The notes beneath the pieces were generated by a model. The model saw only the letters and a program-made list of their open reading frames with translations. It was not told the origin of the DNA and searched no databases. Shown in pieces: positions 1-5,920 of a stretch of DNA of 13,748 nt (its first letter is position 1; every line of letters begins with the position of its first letter). Location of the stretch: NCBI GenBank assembly GCA_004557905.1, contig SFFH01000050.1, positions 1 to 13,748 of the forward strand. The letters run 5' to 3'. The stretch comes from Clostridiales bacterium (GTDB lineage: Bacteria > Bacillota > Clostridia > Christensenellales > Aristaeellaceae). The position numbers and the translations under genes are program-made.

Positions 1-16
1 TTTCTGCAAAAAAGTA

Positions 17-60
17 TGAAAAAAGATCCAGGCCGAGTTTTCCCTCTCGTTCTGGATCTT
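17..60 (-). terminator. Intrinsic terminator of the two-component operon
   Basis: Read on the minus strand, a 9-bp stem (AAGATCCAG paired with CTGGATCTT, at 52-60 and 23-31) encloses a loop holding a short GAG/CTC inner stem, and is followed by a run of Ts (complement of 19-24). It lies about 60 nt beyond the histidine kinase stop codon, where the end of the response regulator-kinase transcript is expected. Confidence 0.8.
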
Positions 61-119
61 CGTTTATTCTGTTACTGGCATTAACTTAATGACATTGGGA
101 TTCTCCCGGTTTCGAGCGT

Positions 120-1256
120 TTATTCGGCGATTCGCTTCAGGCGCACGATGAACTCCGAGCCCTCGCCGGGGGCGCTGCGCACGGCGATGCTGCCGCCGGA
201 AATATCCAGCACGCGCTTGACCAGCGCCAGACCCAGACCGTTTCCCTCCCGAGAATGGGACGAGTCACCCTGGTAGAATTTGTCGAAAATGTGCTTGACC
301 GTTTCCTCATCCATGCCGCAGCCGGTATCCGATACGGTGACGACCACGTCGCCGCCGGCCTTCTCCTGGCGCAGCACGATGCGCCCACCCGGCTCGGTGA
401 ACTTGATCGCGTTGGCGATCAGGTTGTTGAAGACGATCTCCAGCATGCTCTCGTCCGCCAGGATCATCACGCGCTCCTCGAGCTGCGCGTCAAAGTCGAT
501 GTGCTTCCTTTCCCACTGCTCCTCGTGCGCCAGGGCGCAGTCGCTGAGCTGTCGCGTAAGGTCATACGGCGCGGCATTGGGCACAATCTCCTGATTCTCC
601 AGCTTGTTGAGCCTCAGGATATTGGAGATGAGCACGCTGAGGCTCTCGCTGGCCGAGGCAATCGTTGCCGCATACTCGCGCTGCTCCTCCTCGCTCAGGT
701 TGCCGCGCTGCAGCGCGCTGGCGTAGCCGCGGATGACGGCCAGCGGCGTCTTGATCTCATGAGACACGTTGGCGATGAAATCGTCCTTCATGGTCTCGAT
801 ACTGGAGAGCTCGTGTACCATGCTGTTGAAGTCCTCGAACATGAGGTCCATGTAGTCAAACTTGTTCCTCTTGTGCACGGGCTGGACGGACACGGTGAAA
901 TCCCCCTGGGCCACGGCGCGCATGGCGCGGCTGAGGCGGCGCATGGGCTTGTCATACTTGGCACAGCTCACCTGATGGATGATGATCGCCGCGACGACCG
1001 CCATGGCGACCCAGTACGTGCCCACGCCCATGCTGGCCAGTACGCTGAAGACCTCCATCTTCAGGAAAATCTCCACGATGAACACGTTCGCCGCGCTGAG
1101 CAGGCCGAGCACCAGCAGGATGAGCACAAACATGCGCCAGGAGAACGGTTTGCGGCGGATACGCGGGTCCTCCTCAAACAGCGGACGGGACTCGCCGGGC
1201 TTAAGCTGAATCTCCGGCAGCTGAATCTGCAGATTGCGCAGTCCCTTGATATTCAT
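120..1256 (-). CDS. Sensor histidine kinase, two membrane segments, HAMP-like linker
   Basis: This is a membrane-bound sensor kinase of 378 aa that should phosphorylate the response regulator encoded just upstream. A 40-residue cytoplasmic N-terminus is followed by hydrophobic segments at about 42-63 and 76-97, then a HAMP-like linker (about 97-150). The HisKA H-box FIANVSHEIKTPLAVI has His166 as phosphoacceptor. The HATPase domain shows the N box (FNNLIANAIKF, from 276), G1 (DTGCGM, 310-315), F box (IFDKFYQG) and G2 (GNGLGLAL, 338-345). The loop between the membrane segments is only about a dozen residues, so there is no extracytoplasmic sensor domain, and the signal is probably read in the membrane or from a partner protein. 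The ATG start overlaps the regulator's TGA by 4 nt, implying translational coupling. The kinase assignment is firm; the stimulus is unknown. Confidence 0.95.
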   Translation of the reverse strand: MNIKGLRNLQIQLPEIQLKPGESRPLFEEDPRIRRKPFSWRMFVLILLVLGLLSAANVFIVEIFLKMEVFSVLASMGVGTYWVAMAVVAAIIIHQVSCAKYDKPMRRLSRAMRAVAQGDFTVSVQPVHKRNKFDYMDLMFEDFNSMVHELSSIETMKDDFIANVSHEIKTPLAVIRGYASALQRGNLSEEEQREYAATIASASESLSVLISNILRLNKLENQEIVPNAAPYDLTRQLSDCALAHEEQWERKHIDFDAQLEERVMILADESMLEIVFNNLIANAIKFTEPGGRIVLRQEKAGGDVVVTVSDTGCGMDEETVKHIFDKFYQGDSSHSREGNGLGLALVKRVLDISGGSIAVRSAPGEGSEFIVRLKRIAE

Positions 1257-1927
1257 ACGGCAGGCACCGCCTTGTAGCCCAGCCCGTGCACGGTGACGAT
1301 CTTAAAGTCCTCGCTGGCTGAGAACTTCTCCCGGATGCGGGTGATGTACACGTCCACGGCGCGCAGGCTGGCGCTGGTCTCCCCGCTCCAGAACTCGTCC
1401 ATCAGCTGCGCGCGGGAAAACGTTCGTCTGGGATAGGACAACAGCTTGTAGATGATGTTGAATTCGCGCACCGTCAGTGTGATCTCCTGCCCGCCGACAT
1501 AGGCGCTCATCTCCTCCGCGTCGAGCACCGTCGAGCCGATCACCAGCCGCTTTTCTGCCTCGATGCGCGCGCGCCGCAGCAGCGCCTCCACGCGCAGCAG
1601 CAGCTCGTCCACGTCAATCGGCTTGACCATGTAATCGTCGATGCCCGCCCGGAAGCCGCGCTGCTTGGAGGCCATGTCGTCGCGCGCGGTCATCAGCAGA
1701 ATCGGCATCTTTTTGTCGACGCTGCGCACGTGGCTGACCAGCTCGAAGCCGTCCGTGCCCGGCAGCATGATATCCGACACAATCAGGTCGATTCCGCCGG
1801 CAAACAGCGCGTCGAACGCCTCCTGCGCGTTCAGGCAGCCGTGCGCGGCATAGCCCGCCGCGCTCAGGCTGGAGCAGACGATCTGGTTGAGCTTCACATC
1901 GTCCTCGACGACAAGCACGTGCACCAT
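1253..1927 (-). CDS. OmpR/PhoB-family response regulator
   Basis: This 224-aa DNA-binding response regulator should act with the adjacent kinase. The receiver domain (1-115) has the acidic pair Asp9/Asp10, phosphoacceptor Asp52 in IVSDIMLPGTDG, Thr80 and Lys102 in the VKP motif. The C-terminal half is a winged-helix effector domain (about 125-224) with the typical RAVDVYITRIREKF recognition region and the HGLGYK wing, so an OmpR/PhoB-type output is clear. The ATG at 1927 is preceded by a GGAGGA ribosome binding site (complement of 1933-1938), and an extended -10 promoter lies upstream. The gene is first in a two-gene operon and is transcribed away from the TraX-family gene, with which it shares a 142-nt intergenic region. 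Its targets cannot be read from the sequence; the divergent gene and its own promoter are natural candidates. Confidence 0.96.
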   Translation of the reverse strand: MVHVLVVEDDVKLNQIVCSSLSAAGYAAHGCLNAQEAFDALFAGGIDLIVSDIMLPGTDGFELVSHVRSVDKKMPILLMTARDDMASKQRGFRAGIDDYMVKPIDVDELLLRVEALLRRARIEAEKRLVIGSTVLDAEEMSAYVGGQEITLTVREFNIIYKLLSYPRRTFSRAQLMDEFWSGETSASLRAVDVYITRIREKFSASEDFKIVTVHGLGYKAVPAV

Positions 1928-1973
1928 GGTATTCCTCCCACACAGTCAAAGCTTCAGGCTACATATCAAAAAC

Positions 1974-1982
1974 AGTATAGCA
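1974..1982 (-). promoter_or_regulatory. Extended -10 promoter for the two-component operon
   Basis: On the minus strand the sequence reads TGC-TATACT, an extended -10 element, about 47 nt from the regulator start codon. The hexamer 17 nt upstream (ACACTT) is a poor -35, which fits a promoter relying on the TGn extension. It lies about 30 bp from the -35 of the divergent traX promoter, so a regulator bound between them could affect both. Confidence 0.55.
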
Positions 1983-2009
1983 GAGAATTATTAAGGAAGT
2001 GTTTCAGTC

Positions 2010-2037
2010 TTGACTTTTCCGCGCGATTGCCTATACT
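2010..2037 (+). promoter_or_regulatory. Promoter of the TraX-family gene
   Basis: TTGACT (2010-2015), a 16-nt spacer and TATACT (2032-2037) make a good sigma-A type promoter. Transcription would begin near 2044, giving a leader of about 25 nt that holds the AGGAGG site. This rules out the upstream in-frame TTG at 2046 as the start. Confidence 0.75.
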
Positions 2038-2069
2038 GAAAGCGATTGTTTTCCTGTCAGGAGGATTCT

Positions 2070-2870
2070 ATGCCGACGCTCTCTTCGCTGCCTGCGCGCG
2101 CCCGCGCGCTTGCCCTCTCCCTGACCTGCCCGCGGACAGTGCGCACCAACCGCGATACCGGGCTCATCCGCCTGCTGGCCTGCCTGTTCATGCTCGTGGA
2201 CCACGCGGGTAAAATGCTCTTTCCCGACATTCCGGAAATGCGGCTGATCGGCAGGCTGGCGTTCCCGATGTTCGCCTACGGCGTGGCCGTCGGCGCGGTG
2301 TATACGCGCAATCCGATGCGGTATCTCTCCCGCATGGTGCTGCTCATGCTCATCTCCCAGCCCCTCTACGCGCTGGGGCTTGACCATGAGTGCAGCGCCA
2401 TGTACGAGATACCGTTCCTTGAGCATCCGCTCGGCGCCATTCGCGCATTCTACATCGGCAGCTGGAACAAGCCGAGCATTCTCCTCTCCTTGGTATTGGG
2501 CCTTTGCATCCTGTTCCTGCTGCGCAGGCGTCAGTGGATTCTGGCGCTGGGCGTCTATGTGCTGTGCTGCCGTTTCTCCGCCAATCTGGATTACGGCATC
2601 GGCGGCATCCGTCTGATCCTTCTGTTCTATATGCTGTGTGAGCACCCCCTGGCGGCGCTTGCGACAGTTTCCGCCTACATGGTCGCCTGGTCCGGCGGCA
2701 CGGGCTACACGTTTTTCGGGCATGAATTCGGCATGCGCATCTTCGCGCTGCCCGCCGCCGTCCTCTGCTGCCTGCCGATGAACCGACACATCACACTGCC
2801 GCGCTGGTTTATTTACGGGTTTTATCCGGCACACCTGGCGGTGCTGGCCGTGCTCACGAGGATGCTCTAA
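2070..2870 (+). CDS. TraX-family integral membrane protein
   Basis: This 266-aa polytopic membrane protein belongs to the TraX family (named for the F-plasmid pilin N-acetylase, but widespread on chromosomes outside conjugation loci). Family marks visible are MLVDHAGKM (41-49), RLAFPMFAY (62-70), DYGIGG (174-179) and the C-terminal YGFYPAHLAVL (249-259), with about seven or eight hydrophobic segments. The ATG at 2070 is chosen because AGGAGG (2059-2064) sits 5 nt before it and the promoter would start transcription near 2044; a TTG 24 nt upstream in frame has no room for a leader. No conjugation genes lie nearby, so a role in pilin acetylation is unlikely here, and a general membrane acyltransferase-like role is only inference. 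The gene is transcribed divergently from the two-component operon. Confidence 0.88.
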   Translation: MPTLSSLPARARALALSLTCPRTVRTNRDTGLIRLLACLFMLVDHAGKMLFPDIPEMRLIGRLAFPMFAYGVAVGAVYTRNPMRYLSRMVLLMLISQPLYALGLDHECSAMYEIPFLEHPLGAIRAFYIGSWNKPSILLSLVLGLCILFLLRRRQWILALGVYVLCCRFSANLDYGIGGIRLILLFYMLCEHPLAALATVSAYMVAWSGGTGYTFFGHEFGMRIFALPAAVLCCLPMNRHITLPRWFIYGFYPAHLAVLAVLTRML

Positions 2871-2887
2871 AGCGGCCAGGGGCCGCT
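2871..2887 (+). terminator. GC-rich hairpin directly after the TraX-family stop codon
   Basis: A perfect 7-bp stem AGCGGCC/GGCCGCT with a 3-nt loop begins at the base after the TAA. It is not followed by a T run, so it is at best a weak or pausing terminator, or an mRNA 3'-end stabiliser. The stronger terminator-like structure lies at 2994-3045. Confidence 0.35.
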
Positions 2888-2993
2888 CCCACTTCCGAAC
2901 AGCCTTACCCAATCACGCCGTTTTGCTCTCGCCGCACGATTCTATACGCAATTTCCTTTATATTAAGAAAGCGTCTTCACGATGCATATTCCG

Positions 2994-3045
2994 GACGCCT
3001 CCCTCACACCATAACGTCATGTCGTTGTGTGGGAGGCGTCATTTT
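2994..3045 (+). terminator. Terminator-like hairpin covering the Pr6Pr ribosome binding site
   Basis: A perfect 10-bp GC-rich stem (GACGCCTCCC at 2994-3003 with GGGAGGCGTC at 3031-3040) is extended by ACAC/GTGT (3006-3009 with 3027-3030) across a 2-nt bulge, then followed by ATTTTT. It has the form of an intrinsic terminator for the upstream transcript. It also contains GGGAGG, the only good ribosome binding site for the next gene, in its 3' arm. It may therefore act as an attenuator or an RBS-hiding structure. The hairpin is seen; the regulatory role is inferred. Confidence 0.65.
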
Positions 3046-3046
3046 T

Positions 3047-3760
3047 GTGGTGGTGGTCATTCCTGATGAACCCTTCGGACGGCTTGGCGCGGTGCTTTCC
3101 GCGCTGATTGTCGCTATCAGCCTGATTGGCCTGACGGTGCACAAGGACTTTTATGCAGGAAGCAGGCGGAAGGACTTTTTCTGTTTCTACACAAACGTGA
3201 GCAACCTTCTGGTGCTGCTCTACTTTGCGCTGCTCTCGCCGCGGCTGTACGGCAGCTCCAGGCTGCGTCCGTTCATCCCGCATGCGGAATTCTCGCTGAT
3301 GATGAGCATCATGCTCACATTCATGGTGTTTCATCACCTGCTCTCTCCCGCGATTTACCGGGAAATGAAAAGTGCGCCGCGCGACCGTGAATTCGCCATC
3401 GTCTTTGCGGACAACCTCATCATCCACTACCTGGTGCCATGGCTGGTGCTCGCCTACTGGCTGTTCTGCTCGCCCGGAAAACGCACGCTGGGCGTGGCCG
3501 ACGCGCTGCTGTGGACGCTCGTACCGCTCGGTTATCTCGGCTGTATCTTTCTGAGCGCGCCGTTTCGCGGAAACATCGAGAACACGGACAGCCCGTATCC
3601 GTACCCGTTTCTGAATGTGCGCAGGCTGGGCGTGCGGCGTGTCACAGCCGTCTGTGCGCTGCTGTACGGTGCATGCGCCGTCGCCGGGCTCGTCGCGGTC
3701 GCGTTGACGCAGCTTTTCTTCGCGCGTTTCGGCGGCGGTCATGCGCTGATCCTGATCTGA
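3047..3760 (+). CDS. Pr6Pr-family membrane protein
   Basis: This polytopic membrane protein of about 237 aa is of the Pr6Pr (FAR-17a/AIG1-like) type, whose molecular function is not established. Recognisable positions are FCFYTNVSN (about 45-53), VFHHLLSP (94-101), HYLVPW (127-132) and DSPYPYPFLN (181-190), spread over about six hydrophobic segments. There is no ATG near the 5' end. The candidate starts are a run of GTG codons at 3047, 3050 and 3053, with GGGAGG (3031-3036) about 10 nt upstream, or a GTG at 3029 that would lie inside the hairpin and lacks a site. I choose 3047, with the N-terminus uncertain by up to 6 residues. Only weak promoter-like sequence precedes it (TATATT, 2959-2964), so it may depend on readthrough from the TraX-family gene. 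Confidence 0.8.
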   Translation: MVVVIPDEPFGRLGAVLSALIVAISLIGLTVHKDFYAGSRRKDFFCFYTNVSNLLVLLYFALLSPRLYGSSRLRPFIPHAEFSLMMSIMLTFMVFHHLLSPAIYREMKSAPRDREFAIVFADNLIIHYLVPWLVLAYWLFCSPGKRTLGVADALLWTLVPLGYLGCIFLSAPFRGNIENTDSPYPYPFLNVRRLGVRRVTAVCALLYGACAVAGLVAVALTQLFFARFGGGHALILI

Positions 3761-3792
3761 GACCCGAGATGACAAAAAATGAAAAAAAGGTG

Positions 3793-3821
3793 TTGACAAA
3801 CCGCGCTGCGTCCGATATAAT
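3793..3821 (+). promoter_or_regulatory. Consensus promoter of the tRNA operon
   Basis: TTGACA (3793-3798), a 17-nt spacer and TATAAT (3816-3821) match the sigma-70/sigma-A consensus exactly. Transcription should start near 3828, about 24 nt before the first tRNA. Such a promoter fits strong constitutive tRNA expression. Confidence 0.93.
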
Positions 3822-3851
3822 ACTCCTCGTCGGAACGGTCCGGCAAAACAT

Positions 3852-3925
3852 TGGGGAATTGTGTAACGGCAGCACCTACGACTCTGACTCGTATTGTCTA
3901 GGTTCGAATCCTAGTTCCCCAGCCA
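3852..3925 (+). tRNA. tRNA-Gln (anticodon CTG), CCA encoded
   Basis: The acceptor stem TGGGGAA/TTCCCCA (3852-3858 with 3915-3921) is perfect, followed by discriminator G and encoded CCA. The D arm is GTGT...GCAC with GG in the loop. The anticodon stem TACGA/TCGTA holds loop CTCTGAC, so the anticodon is CTG, reading CAG (Gln). The T arm is CTAGG-TTCGAAT-CCTAG. All arms fold canonically. Confidence 0.96.
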
Positions 3926-3928
3926 TAA

Positions 3929-4003
3929 GCCTCCATGGTCAAGCGGTCAAGACGTTGCCCTCTCAAGGCAAAATCATGGGTTCGATTCCCATTGGAGGTG
4001 CCA
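3929..4003 (+). tRNA. tRNA-Glu (anticodon CTC), CCA encoded
   Basis: The acceptor stem GCCTCCA/TGGAGGT (3929-3935 with 3993-3999) has a G-T pair at its end, then discriminator G and encoded CCA. The anticodon stem TTGCC/GGCAA encloses CTCTCAA, so the anticodon is CTC, reading GAG (Glu). The T arm is ATGGG-TTCGATT-CCCAT. Only 3 nt separate it from tRNA-Gln, so both come from one precursor. Confidence 0.96.
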
Positions 4004-4007
4004 AAGG

Positions 4008-4032
4008 CCACAGCAAAAGCTGTGGTTTTTTT
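4008..4032 (+). terminator. Intrinsic terminator of the tRNA operon
   Basis: The stem CCACAGC/GCTGTGG with an AAAA loop is followed by seven Ts (4026-4032). It begins 5 nt after the CCA of tRNA-Glu, giving a compact two-tRNA transcription unit. Confidence 0.95.
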
Positions 4033-4138
4033 GTGTTCCGGTGATTCTGTCAACTGTCCGCCAGGTTTTTTTGGATTTTTGCAAAAGGCCTCTTGATATC
4101 CGGTTCATCTTTTTGCAGACCGTTTCAGATAACTCATT

Positions 4139-4148
4139 ATGTATACAT
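4139..4148. promoter_or_regulatory. Palindrome ATGTATACAT upstream of the tct promoter
   Basis: A perfect 10-bp palindrome with a GTATAC core lies 33 bp upstream of the -35 of the tctC promoter, in otherwise AT-rich non-coding sequence. GTATAC-centred palindromes are known operators of GntR/FadR-type regulators of carboxylate and hexuronate genes (for example UxuR/ExuR sites), so it could be an operator. A single short palindrome can also occur by chance. Confidence 0.3.
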
Positions 4149-4181
4149 CTCTATTTCATCATTCTCCCCTGTGAAATTTCG

Positions 4182-4210
4182 TTGACATCCATTTCCCCCT
4201 ATGTTATACT
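4182..4210 (+). promoter_or_regulatory. Promoter of the tctCBA operon
   Basis: TTGACA (4182-4187), a 17-nt spacer and TATACT (4205-4210) preceded by TGT (an extended -10) form a strong promoter. Transcription would start near 4217, leaving an untranslated leader of about 80 nt before the tctC ATG. I see no clear riboswitch fold in that leader. Confidence 0.9.
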
Positions 4211-4298
4211 TTGCATAAACAGCCGACGATGCTGATTTGTTTTTTGTGCAAACAGGAAACGTGCAGATTCGGCAACATATTTTGAGGAGGAATACCCT

Positions 4299-5264
4299 AT
4301 GAAGAAGCTTCTTGCTCTGGCGGTTGCGCTCGTTCTCGTGATGAGCCTGGCGACCGTCGCGTCCGCGGCCGAGTATCCGACCAAAGGCATTTCCGTCATT
4401 TGCCCGTGGGGCGCCGGCGGCGGCACCGATGCCTGCCTGCGTGCCTTCTGCGAAGCGCTCAACAAGCAGCTGGGCGTGACCCTGACCGTCGACAACCTGA
4501 CCGGCGCTTCCGGCGTTACCGGCCACGAGGCCATCGCGGACGCCGATCCGGACGGCTACACCATGGGCATGATCACCTTCGAGCTCGCGGGCTACAAGGC
4601 GCAGGAAATGTCCGATTACACCTATGAGAACTACGATGCGATCTGCCGCGTCAACACCGACGCTGCGGCCATCACCGTCAACACCGAGTGGGCTGCCGCC
4701 AACGGCATCACCGACGTGGCCACCTTCGTTGAGTACTGCAAGGCTCATCCGGGCGAGGTCATGATGGGCGGCTCCGCCGCTGCCTCCGTCTGGCACATCG
4801 CCGGCGGCTACCTGATGAACGCGACCGGCATCGAGATCAAGATGATCACCTATGCCGACGGCGCTGCCGGCGCTGTCAAGGCCGCTGCCCAGGGCGAGAT
4901 CCAGGGCGTGACCGTTTCCCTGGCTGAGGCCCGCGCCTTCATCGGCAATGGCCTGACCGTTCTGGGCGTCATGGACTCCCAGCGCAACCCGGCCTTCCCA
5001 GATGCCCCCACCTGCCAGGAGCAGGGCTTCGACATCATCTACGCCACCCAGCGCGGCCTCGCCTTCCCGAAGGGCGTCGACCCCGAGATCCGTGCGAAGA
5101 TGGAAGCTGCCTGCGCCGCCGCGATCGAGGATCCGGACTTCGTCGAGTTCATGGCCAACAACGGCCAGACGATCTCCTACATGACCGCTGAGGAGTATAC
5201 TGAGTTCCTGGCTCAGGCTGCTCAGGACGTCCCGAAGGCCATGGAGGCTGTTGATCTGCTGTAA
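4299..5264 (+). CDS. tctC: Tripartite tricarboxylate transporter substrate-binding protein (TctC/Bug family)
   Basis: This 321-aa extracytoplasmic protein captures a small carboxylate-type solute and delivers it to TctA/TctB. A cleavable signal peptide (residues 1-23, ASA|AEYP, no lipobox cysteine) precedes the mature Bug fold, which opens with YPTKGISVICPWGAGGGTD. The second hallmark GASGVTGHEAIADADPDGYT lies at about 69-88. The length is usual for the family. The ATG at 4299 has GAGGAGG (4284-4290) 8 nt upstream and a strong promoter. The gene is first of tctC-tctB-tctA, and a hairpin follows its stop codon, as expected if the binding protein is made in excess. Bug proteins bind diverse ligands (citrate, tartrate, nicotinate, amino acids and others), so the substrate cannot be named. 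The missing lipidation site is notable if the host is a monoderm. Confidence 0.93.
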   Translation: MKKLLALAVALVLVMSLATVASAAEYPTKGISVICPWGAGGGTDACLRAFCEALNKQLGVTLTVDNLTGASGVTGHEAIADADPDGYTMGMITFELAGYKAQEMSDYTYENYDAICRVNTDAAAITVNTEWAAANGITDVATFVEYCKAHPGEVMMGGSAAASVWHIAGGYLMNATGIEIKMITYADGAAGAVKAAAQGEIQGVTVSLAEARAFIGNGLTVLGVMDSQRNPAFPDAPTCQEQGFDIIYATQRGLAFPKGVDPEIRAKMEAACAAAIEDPDFVEFMANNGQTISYMTAEEYTEFLAQAAQDVPKAMEAVDLL

Positions 5265-5293
5265 TCAAGCGTTCAACACGCATGCACCCTACG

Positions 5294-5323
5294 AGAAGGG
5301 CAGGCCATAGCCTGCCCTTCTTT
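5294..5323 (+). terminator. Intercistronic hairpin between tctC and tctB
   Basis: A perfect 12-bp stem (AGAAGGGCAGGC at 5294-5305 with its complement at 5310-5321) and a CATA loop lie 29 nt after the tctC stop. Only a short T stretch (CTTCTTTC) follows, so termination is probably partial. It likely sets differential expression, with much tctC and less tctBA, and may protect the tctC 3' end. Confidence 0.7.
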
Positions 5324-5374
5324 CATAAGGACGCATGTACAAACCGATGACTCTTTGTAAGGAAGTGATTTCAG

Positions 5375-5902
5375 TTGAAGAAGACGCAGACGAAGGCTTT
5401 TGCCAACCTCGTCGCTTCTGTCATTCTGCTGGTCTTTGAAATCTGGGCCTATGTGCAGACCCTTGGCTTCAAGGTCGTCAAGAAGGCGGCCGTTCAGCCG
5501 GCCACCTTCCCGCAGGTGATGTGTATCGGCATGATGGTCTTCACCATCATTCTGCTGATCCAGTCCCTGATCAGCCTGAAGAAGATGGACCCGGACGATC
5601 CGAACACTCAGCCCGCCGCCAGCATCAACGTGCTCAAAAACAAGGGCGTTCAGGCCGGCCTGTTCGTCATTGTTCTGTGCATTCTCTATGTCGCGCTCTT
5701 CAAGACGCTGGGCTATGTGCTCGCCTCCGCGATCATCGCCGCCGTCATCATGTGGCTCATCGGCAAGCGGGACATCAGGCAGATTCTGCTCGTGTCCGTT
5801 CTTGTGCCGCTGGCCATGTGGCTCGTGTTCTACAAGCTGCTGACCGTCAACATCCCGATGGGCATTCTTGAGCCGCTCAAGGATCTCATCGACATGATTT
5901 AA
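5375..5902 (+). CDS. tctB: Tripartite tricarboxylate transporter small membrane subunit TctB
   Basis: This 175-aa protein is the small, poorly conserved membrane component of the TTT transporter. It shows four hydrophobic segments (about 10-30, 45-67, 88-106 and 110-155, the last region probably two helices) and the family-typical LGYVLASAIIAAVIMWLIG stretch in its second half. The start is TTG at 5375: AAGGAAGTGAT (5359-5369), one mismatch from the full anti-Shine-Dalgarno complement, sits just upstream, and no ATG is better placed. The gene lies between tctC (110-nt gap with hairpin) and tctA (18-nt gap), which confirms the assignment. The weak TTG start and the upstream hairpin would both lower its output relative to tctC. 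Confidence 0.88.
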   Translation: MKKTQTKAFANLVASVILLVFEIWAYVQTLGFKVVKKAAVQPATFPQVMCIGMMVFTIILLIQSLISLKKMDPDDPNTQPAASINVLKNKGVQAGLFVIVLCILYVALFKTLGYVLASAIIAAVIMWLIGKRDIRQILLVSVLVPLAMWLVFYKLLTVNIPMGILEPLKDLIDMI

Positions 5903-5920
5903 GAAAGGGAGGGCGCTTGT

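Noticed and set aside
255..1277. Plus-strand open frame opposite the histidine kinase
   Set aside because: The kinase motifs are intact on the minus strand; the antisense product is Leu/His/Asp-rich shadow coding without a start signal.
120..1927. Assignment of the two-component pair as TctD/TctE, regulators of the tct operon
   Set aside because: TctE-type kinases have an extracytoplasmic sensor domain, which is absent here, and the tct operon lies over 2 kb away behind unrelated genes and a tRNA unit with its own terminator.
2046..2069. Upstream TTG start for the TraX-family gene
   Set aside because: The promoter at 2010-2037 would start transcription at about this base, and AGGAGG is correctly placed for the ATG at 2070.
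4041..4235. Small 64-residue open frame between the tRNA terminator and tctC
   Set aside because: It starts at a GTG with no ribosome binding site, runs through the tctC promoter, and its translation resembles nothing. The region is better read as regulatory sequence.
3852..4298. tRNA genes as the attachment site of an integrated element
   Set aside because: No integrase, no repeat of the tRNA 3' end and no mobile-element gene is present in the window.
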